From the NCBI GenBank assembly GCA_964355005.1, contig CAYHBX010000043.1:1-5690 (forward strand): a DNA stretch of 5,690 nt, in the 5' to 3' direction. The position numbers and the translations under genes are program-made. The notes beneath the pieces were generated by a model. It was not told the origin of the DNA. It made no database searches and worked only from the letters and a program-made list of their open reading frames with translations. Below, piece after piece: positions 1 to 4,842 of the stretch. Position 1 is the first letter of the stretch. Each line of letters begins with the position of its first letter. The stretch comes from JAUSKF01 sp964355005 (GTDB lineage: Bacteria > Patescibacteriota > Minisyncoccia > UBA6257 > WO2-44-18).

Positions 1-116
1 TCTATAAGGAAGATGGACCCGATTACATTTATCAGCTGGAGTATGATCCTTTCGGACCTTCCTGCCTGCTATATTTCCCGAAAGATCAGATGATTGTCGA
101 GGATTCTAAAAAATGA
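1..116 (+). CDS. C-terminal fragment of an unrecognised protein
   Basis: The frame beginning at base 3 is open from the window edge to a TGA at 114-116 and gives 37 residues ending in IVEDSKK. The segment is rich in Tyr, Asp and Pro (for example YQLEYDPFGP), which suggests a folded soluble domain, but I recognise no family. A perfect hairpin terminator follows 26 bases after the stop, which supports this being the true end of a transcribed gene. The start and most of the protein lie outside the window, so no function is assigned. Confidence 0.6.
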   Translation, partial: YKEDGPDYIYQLEYDPFGPSCLLYFPKDQMIVEDSKK

Positions 117-142
117 AGCTACCCCGCATAGGGGGGGCGTGT

Positions 143-172
143 CCCACACATAACCTATGTGTGGGATTTTTT
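143..172 (+). terminator. Rho-independent terminator of the first gene
   Basis: CCCACACATA (143-152) and TATGTGTGGG (156-165) form a perfect 10-bp stem with a 3-base ACC loop, followed by ATTTTTT. It sits just after the stop at 116. The end of its T-run also forms the start of the next promoter's -35 box. Confidence 0.85.
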
Positions 173-199
173 GACCAAAAGGCAAAAATCATTTATTAT
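171..199 (+). promoter_or_regulatory. Sigma-70-type promoter of the lipoprotein gene
   Basis: TTGACC (171-176) and TATTAT (194-199) are separated by 17 bases, with one mismatch to consensus in each box. The predicted transcript start is near 206, giving a leader of about 22 bases with the Shine-Dalgarno site. The -35 box overlaps the T-run of the preceding terminator. Confidence 0.7.
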
Positions 200-227
200 C
201 TTCTCGGGTCATTGACGAGGAGGATAC

Positions 228-593
228 ATGAAGAGATTCGCGCCGGTGACGTTGGTGGCCGTGCTGCTTTTCGGGCTTACCGGGTGCGCGGGGGATCGTG
301 TTGGTGACCCGAATTTGTTGCCGCGACACATTTCCGTCTCGGTCGAATCGATTGAGCTGATGCGTGGAGAGGGAGAGGAAGTGCTCCACACCAAAGTTGT
401 ATTTGCGTGGCGCGGAGTTTCTAGCGCCCCTGTTTTTATAAATGGAGACCAGACGAATTCTATCTCGGTGGGCGCGGAGTTTAGCGGGGTAGAATTGGTT
501 GATTGGGCGAGGGATGCCGCAGTCTATCGGCTACGTTATAAACCAACTAGCCGTAGCTACATGCTGCGCTTCCTTGAAGACACGAAAAAATGA
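228..593 (+). CDS. Small predicted lipoprotein of unknown function
   Basis: This 121-residue protein opens with a textbook lipoprotein signal: basic MKRF, a hydrophobic stretch at about residues 7-17, and the lipobox LTGC with the lipidated Cys at position 20. The mature part of about 100 residues should be anchored to the outer face of the membrane. It alternates hydrophobic and polar residues (ISVSVESIEL, KVVFAWRGV, AVYRLRYKP), which suggests a beta-sheet domain. I recognise no family. The start is fixed by a strong GAGGAGG Shine-Dalgarno site (217-223) four bases before the ATG. It has its own promoter (171-199) and terminator (605-635), so it is probably transcribed alone. The signal peptide is clear; any role is unknown. 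Confidence 0.85.
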   Translation: MKRFAPVTLVAVLLFGLTGCAGDRVGDPNLLPRHISVSVESIELMRGEGEEVLHTKVVFAWRGVSSAPVFINGDQTNSISVGAEFSGVELVDWARDAAVYRLRYKPTSRSYMLRFLEDTKK

Positions 594-604
594 AAGCGAG
601 ATGT

Positions 605-635
605 AATCCCCGCCCCGCGCGGGGATTTTTGTTTT
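605..635 (+). terminator. Rho-independent terminator of the lipoprotein gene
   Basis: AATCCCCGC (605-613) pairs with GCGGGGATT (619-627) around the loop CCCGC, giving a 9-bp GC-rich stem followed by TTT-G-TTTT. It lies 11 bases after the lipoprotein stop codon. Confidence 0.9.
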
Positions 636-656
636 ATCGGGTGAATTAGTTATACT
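629..656 (+). promoter_or_regulatory. Probable promoter of murB
   Basis: TATACT (651-656) is a good -10 box. The best -35 candidate, TTGTTT (629-634), matches only at TTG, lies 16 bases upstream and overlaps the previous terminator's T-run. The predicted transcript start at about 663 falls at the base of the long leader hairpin (664-758). The -10 is convincing, the -35 is weak. Confidence 0.5.
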
Positions 657-663
657 TATAGCT

Positions 664-758
664 AGAGTGGGCCCTTTTATGAGTTGCATGGACGCGCACT
701 CACTCAACACAAATTGTATTGGAGGTCACCACATGCAACTCATCAAGGGGCGCACTTT
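664..758 (+). promoter_or_regulatory. Long leader hairpin upstream of murB
   Basis: ATGAGTTGCATG (679-690) pairs perfectly with CATGCAACTCAT (732-743). Below it, 671-677 pairs with 745-751 and 664-669 with 753-758, with one mismatch at each junction and two G-U pairs, for about 25 pairs in all. The 41-base loop (691-731) holds a GGAGGT Shine-Dalgarno site at 721-726, and the ATG at 733 lies inside the stem. Bases 681-689 can pair instead with the murB start region 768-776 (eight Watson-Crick pairs and one G-U), so two exclusive folds are possible. It is not a terminator because no T-run follows. The structure is visible in the sequence; a regulatory role is inferred. Confidence 0.55.
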
Positions 759-789
759 GTCAGCTAGATGCAATTCCAAGAAAACGTAG
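733..789 (+). CDS. Possible 18-codon leader peptide overlapping the murB start
   Basis: An ATG at 733 follows a strong GGAGGT Shine-Dalgarno site (721-726) at a 6-base spacing, the best ribosome-binding site in the murB leader. The frame encodes MQLIKGRTLSARCNSKKT and stops at TAG 787-789, running 22 bases past the murB ATG in a different frame. An in-frame ATG at 679 would extend it to 36 residues but has no good Shine-Dalgarno site. A leader peptide with translational coupling to murB would explain why murB has no site of its own. It could also be a chance frame; the peptide resembles nothing I know. Confidence 0.35.
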   Translation: MQLIKGRTLSARCNSKKT

Positions 790-1706
790 ACCTGAAGCAA
801 TACAGCCATTACAAGATCGGCGGGCCGGCCCGTTATTTTTTTGCGCCGAAAAATAAGGAAGAAATGCTTGAGGCGGTAAAAAAAGCCAGAGCGGAGAAGC
901 TGTCCATTTTCATTTTGGGTGGCGGCACTAATTTGCTCATCAACGACAAAGGATTTAACGGATTAGTGTTGAAGCCGGAGATTCGCGATCTGAAGCGGGC
1001 AGGCAATCTGGTGCAGGTTGGGGCGGGCGTGCAAATGAGCGAATTGCTTAGCTACTTGGTTAGTCAGTCGCTATCCGGTTTTGAGTGGGCGGGCGGTTTG
1101 CCCGGAACCGTTGGCGGCGCTATTCGCGGCAACGCCGGAGCTTTCGGCGGCGAAACGAAGGATAGCGTTAAGGAAGTGGTCAGTTTGGATATTCGGGACA
1201 GCGAGCCGAACTTAGTCAAACGGAATAATCAGGCCTGCCAATTCGGCTACCGGAACAGCATTTTTAAAATGAACGATGGTCATGAAGTTATTGTGGAGGT
1301 GGAGTTTGAATTAAAGCCCGGCGATCCGGCAGAAATAAAAAAGGCGATAGATGAGAAGATAAAATACCGACATGAACGTCAGCCTTTGGAATATGGAAAT
1401 ATCGGCAGTATTTTTAAAAATGTGGATGTCCGCAAGGCGACACCGGAAGTTGTTGCCGCCTGCTCGCATGTCATCAAAACTGATCCGTTTCCGGTGATTC
1501 CAACGGCGCATTTGATAACCGAGGCGGGGCTGAAGAACCGGCAGATCGGTCAGGCAATGGTTTCACCAAAACACCCGAATTTTATCGTGAACCTTGGCGG
1601 CGCGACCGCGGAAGATGTCCGGCAACTGATCGCTGTGGTCAAGGAAGCCGTAAAGTCAAAATTTGGCGTGGATTTGGAAGAAGAGGTGATATATGTGGGA
1701 TTCTAA
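768..1706 (+). CDS. murB: UDP-N-acetylenolpyruvoylglucosamine reductase MurB
   Basis: MurB is a cytoplasmic FAD enzyme that uses NADPH to reduce UDP-GlcNAc-enolpyruvate to UDP-MurNAc, the second committed step of peptidoglycan precursor synthesis. The 312 residues carry the family landmarks in order: YKIGGPARYF (15-24), the FAD-binding GGGTNLLIND (51-60), GLPGTVGGAIRGNAGAFGGE (110-129), YRNS with the expected active-site Arg162, GSIFKN with catalytic Ser214, LITEAGLK (249-256), and a C-terminal LEEEV with the acidic catalytic residue, probably Glu306. About 30 residues (218-248, with KTDPFPVIPTAHL) separate GSIFKN from LITEAGLK, where many MurBs have far fewer. The length fits the shorter type II class. 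The ATG at 768 directly follows an in-frame TAG, so no upstream start is possible. It has no Shine-Dalgarno site, which is notable given the leader. Confidence 0.97.
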   Translation: MQFQENVDLKQYSHYKIGGPARYFFAPKNKEEMLEAVKKARAEKLSIFILGGGTNLLINDKGFNGLVLKPEIRDLKRAGNLVQVGAGVQMSELLSYLVSQSLSGFEWAGGLPGTVGGAIRGNAGAFGGETKDSVKEVVSLDIRDSEPNLVKRNNQACQFGYRNSIFKMNDGHEVIVEVEFELKPGDPAEIKKAIDEKIKYRHERQPLEYGNIGSIFKNVDVRKATPEVVAACSHVIKTDPFPVIPTAHLITEAGLKNRQIGQAMVSPKHPNFIVNLGGATAEDVRQLIAVVKEAVKSKFGVDLEEEVIYVGF

Positions 1707-1732
1707 AATAACCCCCCTACCCCTGTCTTTAA

Positions 1733-1775
1733 ATGTGTATTATCTAACGATCGTCAGATAATACACATACTTTTT
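1733..1775 (+). terminator. Rho-independent terminator of murB
   Basis: ATGTGTATTATCT (1733-1745) and AGATAATACACAT (1756-1768) form a perfect 13-bp stem with a 10-base loop (1746-1755), followed by AC and TTTTT. The loop contains the palindrome ACGATCGT. The stem is AT-rich but long, and sits 26 bases after the murB stop. Confidence 0.8.
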
Positions 1776-1792
1776 GATGCGTCAAAATGGAC

Positions 1793-1821
1793 TTGACCGC
1801 CCGGTTTTTCCGTGTTAAATT
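1793..1821 (+). promoter_or_regulatory. Promoter of the 133-residue membrane protein gene
   Basis: TTGACC (1793-1798) and TAAATT (1816-1821) are 17 bases apart, and a TG at 1813-1814 gives an extended -10 element. The same -35 box, TTGACC, is used by the lipoprotein promoter at 171. The predicted transcript start is near 1828, just before the Shine-Dalgarno site. Confidence 0.65.
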
Positions 1822-1849
1822 GTACGCGGTTCATTGAGGAGATGGGCAG

Positions 1850-2251
1850 ATGCCGAAGAAGCTGAAGATCAACGGAAATTCCTGGCACTACAACATTTAT
1901 AGCCACATGACAAACGGTGAGATGCCAAAAGATTTGTGCAGCTACATGAAACTAGTAATGTCCGGCCTGACCCTCATCACCTTCGGTATTGCCATAACTG
2001 CCACAATGCTAGTAGTGGGTGGTATTGCGTTGTGGAAAGGATTTAGCGAGTGCCCGCTGAGTATGATCATGACTCTAAGTGGAGCGGTGGTTCTCATCGC
2101 TATTCCGTTCGGGCTAAGCAAGCTGATAGAGCTTTCGTATAGCAAGCTTTTTTCCGAAAATTCTCTAATCGGCGCATGGCTGAAAGCCAAGAAAGAAAAA
2201 TATTGTCCGATGATTGAAGTGGTAGATGACGAAAAATCCAAACAGGCCTAA
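1850..2251 (+). CDS. Predicted inner-membrane protein with two helices, unknown function
   Basis: This 133-residue protein has a polar N-terminus (1-33), two hydrophobic helices (about 35-61 and 69-91) and a charged C-terminal tail, so both ends probably lie on the same side of the membrane. Distinctive parts are SWHYNIYSHM (11-20), PKDLCSYM (26-33) and WLKAKKEKYCPMIEV (110-124). From memory, similar WHY...PK-LC-Y and AKKEK-CP-IE patterns occur in uncharacterised small membrane proteins of phages and candidate-phyla genomes; I could not check this. The two Cys-containing motifs flanking the membrane part might form a metal or redox site, which is speculation. A GAGGAG Shine-Dalgarno site (1836-1841) eight bases before the ATG fixes the start. 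It has its own promoter and terminators. Confidence 0.85.
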   Translation: MPKKLKINGNSWHYNIYSHMTNGEMPKDLCSYMKLVMSGLTLITFGIAITATMLVVGGIALWKGFSECPLSMIMTLSGAVVLIAIPFGLSKLIELSYSKLFSENSLIGAWLKAKKEKYCPMIEVVDDEKSKQA

Positions 2252-2263
2252 CGGCCTGTTTTC
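2240..2263 (+). terminator. Hairpin over the stop codon of the membrane protein gene
   Basis: AAACAGGCC (2240-2248) pairs perfectly with GGCCTGTTT (2253-2261) around the loop TAAC, which contains the gene's TAA stop. The T-run is short (TTTTCTT). It probably acts together with the second hairpin 9 bases downstream. Confidence 0.65.
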
Positions 2264-2270
2264 TTATATA

Positions 2271-2302
2271 ACTAAAGACCTCGCTTGCGCGAGGTCTTTA
2301 GT
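2271..2302 (+). terminator. Second, strong hairpin terminator
   Basis: ACTAAAGACCTCGC (2271-2284) and GCGAGGTCTTTAGT (2289-2302) form a perfect 14-bp stem with the loop TTGC. The outer part of the stem is A-rich on the 5' side and T-rich on the 3' side, but no free T-run follows. It probably backs up the terminator at 2240-2263 and insulates the rny promoter; it could work in both directions. Confidence 0.65.
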
Positions 2303-2325
2303 CACAAATTGATAGGGTATTTCTC

Positions 2326-2345
2326 AGTTCGGCTTGCGCTGAACT
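2326..2345. repeat. Small hairpin with the same TTGC loop, upstream of rny
   Basis: AGTTCGGC (2326-2333) pairs with GCTGAACT (2338-2345) around a TTGC loop, 8 bp with one G-U. It shares the core GGCTTGCGC/CGCTTGCGC with the terminator at 2271-2302 but has no T-run. It lies upstream of the predicted rny transcript, so it is either the remnant of a terminator or a DNA site. Confidence 0.35.
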
Positions 2346-2352
2346 AGGACAT

Positions 2353-2387
2353 ACTCACAATCACTCTAATTACGAGTATACACGAGT
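2353..2387. promoter_or_regulatory. Symmetric ACTC/GAGT array, possible operator upstream of rny
   Basis: ACTC occurs at 2353 and 2363, and its complement GAGT at 2374 and 2384. The spacing within each pair is exactly 10 bases and the whole array is mirror-symmetric about position 2370. The last base overlaps the -35 box. One-turn spacing and dyad symmetry suit a protein binding as a pair of dimers. The tetramers are short, so chance is possible. Confidence 0.3.
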
Positions 2388-2416
2388 TGACTTTAGAAGT
2401 CAAGAGGAGGTATAAT
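2387..2416 (+). promoter_or_regulatory. Strong promoter of the rny-raiA operon, with an internal palindrome
   Basis: TTGACT (2387-2392) and a perfect TATAAT (2411-2416) are 18 bases apart. The predicted start near 2423 gives a 41-base leader with no Shine-Dalgarno site. TTGACTT (2387-2393) and AAGTCAA (2397-2403) form a perfect 7-3-7 inverted repeat covering the -35 box and part of the spacer, a position typical of a repressor operator. Confidence 0.8.
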
Positions 2417-2463
2417 CCGAATAAGTCGTATGCAATTTATTAACTTAAACGTAATCAATTTTT

Positions 2464-3954
2464 ATGAATCAAACGATCCTCTTCGGGGGCGCTTTGTTGT
2501 TGGTAGGAACTGTTCTGGGGTATTTAGTTCGTCAGCTTCTCTCCGCCAAGCAAGCTAGTTCGGTCGAGCAAAAATCAAAGCAAATAATTTTGGAAGCCCA
2601 GGAAAAAGCGGCCGCTCTTTTGATTGAGGTAAAGAAAGAAGAGCGGGAACGTAAAATGCAGGCCGACCATTTTGAAGAGCGTTTGCGTAAAAAAGAAGAA
2701 CAGCTTGATCAGCAGACTAAAGGCTTGACCGTTCAGGAAACCGAGCTGAAAAATCAGCTTCAAAAAGTTGAGGAAACCAAGCACGAATTATCCGATATGC
2801 AGATAAAGGCGGTCAGCCAGCTGGAAAAGATCTCCGGCCTGTCCGCGCAGGAAGCCAAGGTCCGGATGCTGAAAGAACTGGAAGATCAGCACCGGCATGA
2901 TTTGTTGAAAAAGATCCAGGAGCTGGAAAGAGACAGGCGTGAAGAAATTGAGAAAAAAAGTTTGGACATCATCACTACCGCCATGCAGAGGTACGCCCGT
3001 TCCAATGTCGCGGACGTTACTACTACCGTTTTTACTTTGCCCAGCGAAGATTTGAAAGGAAAGATCATTGGACGCGAGGGCCGGAACATTAAAACTTTGG
3101 AACGTTTGACCGGCGCGGAATTGTTGTTGGATGAATCACCGGAAAGCATTATCATTTCTTCTTTTGATCCGTTGCGCCGCGAGACAGCTCGTCTGGCGCT
3201 GGAAAAATTGATCAAAGACGGCCGTATTCAACCGGCGAAAATTGAAGAAAAAGTTACCGAAGCGCAGGGAGAATTAGAACGCCGGATGGTGGAGATCGGG
3301 GAGCAGACCGCTTTGGATCTGGGAATCATTGATCTACCGAAAGAAATTCTGCAATTGATTGGCCGATTGCATTTCCGCACTAGCTACGGACAGAACGTTT
3401 TAGTGCACTCTCTGGAGATGGCTTATATCTCCGGCATGATCGCCGCCGAGATCGGCGCTAACGTTGACGTCGCGAAACGCGGCGCTTTGCTACATGACAT
3501 CGGCAAAGCGATCAGTCACGAGGTAGAAGGAACGCACGTGAATTTGGGCCGCAAACTTTTGCAGAAATACAACATTGATCCGCGCGTCATAGCGGCAATG
3601 GAGGCGCACCATGAGGAATATCCGTTCTCCACGCCTGAATCTTATATTGTAGCGACTGCCGACATTTTATCTGCCGCTCGTCCGGGTGCGCGCCGCGATA
3701 ATGTAGAAAATTATCTGAAGCGGCTGGCCGATCTGGAAAAGATCGCCGCCGGCTTTGATGGTGTTAAGCAGGTCTATGCTCTGTCGGCCGGCCGTGAGAT
3801 CCGCATCTTTGTTGTGCCGGAAAAAATTGACGACTTCGGCGCTTACCAACTGGCGAAAAATGTTGCCACTAAAGTCCAATCCGAGTTAAAATTCCCAGGT
3901 GAGATCAAAGTGAACGTAATCCGGGAAACTAGGGCGGTGGAATACGCGCGCTGA
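2464..3954 (+). CDS. rny: Ribonuclease Y
   Basis: RNase Y is a membrane-anchored endoribonuclease that starts decay and processing of many mRNAs. The 496 residues (Bacillus enzyme about 520) show the full family plan: an N-terminal transmembrane anchor (about 4-22); a long charged coiled coil (about 28-165); a KH RNA-binding domain with GKIIGREGRNIKTLE (199-213); and an HD domain with His315 in VLVHSLEMA, the metal-binding His344-Asp345 in LLHDIGKAISHEVEGTH, AHHEE (381-385) and Asp400 in TADILSAARPGARR. The C-terminus has the conserved GREIRI and ends in VIRETRAVEYAR, nearly as in Bacillus. All catalytic residues are present. No Shine-Dalgarno site precedes the ATG at 2464, but the anchor begins at once, so the start is sound. 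It is the first gene of a probable operon with the four-helix gene and raiA; no terminator follows it. Confidence 0.98.
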   Translation: MNQTILFGGALLLVGTVLGYLVRQLLSAKQASSVEQKSKQIILEAQEKAAALLIEVKKEERERKMQADHFEERLRKKEEQLDQQTKGLTVQETELKNQLQKVEETKHELSDMQIKAVSQLEKISGLSAQEAKVRMLKELEDQHRHDLLKKIQELERDRREEIEKKSLDIITTAMQRYARSNVADVTTTVFTLPSEDLKGKIIGREGRNIKTLERLTGAELLLDESPESIIISSFDPLRRETARLALEKLIKDGRIQPAKIEEKVTEAQGELERRMVEIGEQTALDLGIIDLPKEILQLIGRLHFRTSYGQNVLVHSLEMAYISGMIAAEIGANVDVAKRGALLHDIGKAISHEVEGTHVNLGRKLLQKYNIDPRVIAAMEAHHEEYPFSTPESYIVATADILSAARPGARRDNVENYLKRLADLEKIAAGFDGVKQVYALSAGREIRIFVVPEKIDDFGAYQLAKNVATKVQSELKFPGEIKVNVIRETRAVEYAR

Positions 3955-3960
3955 TAGCGC

Positions 3961-3991
3961 AATTTCTAATTAAGAATTTCTAATTTCTAAT
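3961..3991 (+). repeat. Left repeat arm, AATTTCTAAT x3
   Basis: AATTTCTAAT occurs at 3961-3970, 3975-3984 and 3982-3991, the last two overlapping so that the TTTCTAA unit repeats every 7 bases. The final copy runs into the ATG (3990) of the four-helix gene. A variant, AATTACTAAT, follows inside the gene at 4001-4010. Confidence 0.85.
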
Positions 3992-4385
3992 GAATGTGGC
4001 AATTACTAATGTCGAAGAAAGAAGGAATGTTAAGTTTGATTTAGAGGAGCGAACTGGGAAATTTGGTTCGTCGGTCATAGAGTTTGCAAGATTAATACCA
4101 AAGAACGCAGTCACCTTACCCTTAGTAAGTCAGTTAGTTCGTTCTGGAACCAGCGTAGGAGCTAATTATTGTGAGGCTGATGATGCGGAATCTAGAAACG
4201 ATTTCAAGCACAAGATTGGTATTTGTAAAAAAGAAGCTCGTGAAACAAGGCATTGGTTGAAAATGATTTTAGTAGCAGAGTCATCGTTATCAAGTAAGGC
4301 CGCCCCGCTCATTCAAGAAGCCAAAGAACTTAATCTGATCTTTAATGCCATTGTAAATTCTACTAATAAGGCTAAAATAATTTAG
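3990..4385 (+). CDS. Four-helix-bundle protein (S23 / 23S rRNA intervening-sequence family)
   Basis: This 131-residue protein matches the family known from 23S rRNA intervening sequences and common in candidate-phyla genomes; its biochemical role is not established. The signature block is clear: KFDLEERTGKFG (15-26), LVSQLVRSGTSVGANYCEA (45-63), DFKHKIGICKKEARETRHWL (71-90) and a C-terminal helix EAKELNLIFNAIV (110-122). Four amphipathic helices and a basic surface suggest RNA or protein binding. The ATG at 3990 overlaps the repeat arm; family members usually begin close to the KFDLEERT part, so the first 12-14 residues may be an extension, and GTG 3996 is another possible start. It lacks a Shine-Dalgarno site and its coding is more AT-rich than rny and raiA, which fits a separate origin. 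It lies in the rny-raiA transcript. Confidence 0.93.
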   Translation: MNVAITNVEERRNVKFDLEERTGKFGSSVIEFARLIPKNAVTLPLVSQLVRSGTSVGANYCEADDAESRNDFKHKIGICKKEARETRHWLKMILVAESSLSSKAAPLIQEAKELNLIFNAIVNSTNKAKII

Positions 4386-4386
4386 T

Positions 4387-4442
4387 ATTAGAAATTTGGC
4401 ATTGGATATTGATTAGAAATTAGTAATTAGATATTAGAAATT
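4387..4442 (+). repeat. Right repeat arm, ATTAGAAATT x3
   Basis: ATTAGAAATT occurs at 4387-4396, 4412-4421 and 4433-4442, with the variant ATTAGTAATT at 4419-4428. These are exact reverse complements of the left-arm units, so the arms could form an imperfect stem in RNA or DNA around the gene. The arm ends 5 bases before the raiA start codon. Confidence 0.85.
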
Positions 4443-4447
4443 AACAC

Positions 4448-4813
4448 ATGAAAATTACTATTAAATATACGGGATTAGATTCAACTTCTGCTATCCAAGC
4501 TTATATTGAAGAAGTGATCGGGGGTTTGGATAAATATTTAACGCGCTTGATTGAAAAAGGCGTGGTTGCGGCTCATGTGGAACTTGCTCGCACGACCAAT
4601 CACCACAATAAGGGCGATGTTTATCACGCCGAATGCAATCTGGAATTGCCCGGTCGGATGCTCCGTTCCGAGTCAGACGGCTCCGATCCGAGAGTTTGCG
4701 TGGACGAAGTGGTTGACCGGATGAAAGCGGAAATTAAAAAGTATTCAAACATCGTCCGTCCGCAAGACTCCGGTGGCCAGAAAAAATTGCGCGAACTTCG
4801 CGGGAAGGATTAG
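4448..4813 (+). CDS. raiA: Ribosome hibernation factor / translation inhibitor RaiA (short HPF type)
   Basis: Proteins of this family bind in the mRNA/tRNA channel of the 30S subunit and silence or pair idle ribosomes under stress. The 121 residues fit the beta-alpha-beta-beta-beta-alpha fold: strand MKITIKYTGL, helix SAIQAYIEEVIGGLDKYL (14-31), strands around VAAHVELART and DVYHAECNLELPGRMLRSE (57-75), and helix VCVDEVVDRMKAEIKKY (83-99). HHNKGDVYHAE and LPGRMLRSE are typical of the family. The length matches short HPF/YfiA; the C-terminal dimerisation domain of long HPF is absent, and a charged tail follows residue 100. The ATG at 4448 has no Shine-Dalgarno site. It is the last gene of the probable rny operon, ended by the terminator at 4843-4870. 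The exact sub-type (RaiA or HPF) cannot be decided here. Confidence 0.92.
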   Translation: MKITIKYTGLDSTSAIQAYIEEVIGGLDKYLTRLIEKGVVAAHVELARTTNHHNKGDVYHAECNLELPGRMLRSESDGSDPRVCVDEVVDRMKAEIKKYSNIVRPQDSGGQKKLRELRGKD

Positions 4814-4842
4814 ATTCTTTAAACATTTAAACTTTTGAACTG

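Larger units (their letters stand above)
3961..4442 (+). mobile_element. Four-helix-bundle gene bounded by inverted repeats (IVS-like element)
   Basis: The S23-type gene at 3990-4385 is enclosed by three copies of AATTTCTAAT on the left and three copies of the complement ATTAGAAATT on the right, plus the matched variant pair AATTACTAAT (4001-4010) and ATTAGTAATT (4419-4428). Removing 3961-4442 leaves 11 bases between the rny stop and the raiA start. This recalls the intervening sequences of 23S rRNA genes, which carry a four-helix-bundle gene between complementary flanks. No transposase and no clear target duplication are visible, so it would need outside help to move. Mobility is inferred. 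Confidence 0.45.

Noticed and set aside
113..307. 64-codon plus-strand frame starting at an ATGA overlap with the first gene's stop
   Set aside because: It runs through a perfect terminator hairpin and into the lipoprotein gene in another frame, and its product resembles nothing.
733..767. Frameshifted N-terminal extension of murB from ATG 733
   Set aside because: MurB already has a normal N-terminus from 768, and an in-frame TAG at 765-767 blocks extension, so a broken longer gene is unlikely.
1942..2241. 99-codon minus-strand frame opposite the membrane protein gene
   Set aside because: The plus-strand gene has a promoter, a Shine-Dalgarno site and terminators; the minus frame has none of these.
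2404..2463. GAGGAGG at 2404-2410 followed by ATG 2430 as a start for a leader peptide before rny
   Set aside because: The purine run lies immediately before the TATAAT box and upstream of the predicted transcript start, so it would not be in the mRNA; the frame from 2430 is not in phase with rny.
2886..3215. 109-codon minus-strand frame inside rny
   Set aside because: It lies opposite the fully conserved coiled-coil/KH coding region of RNase Y, so it is a shadow frame.
3961..4442. CRISPR array
   Set aside because: The repeats are only about 10 bases, in inverted rather than direct orientation across the gene, and there are no regular spacers.
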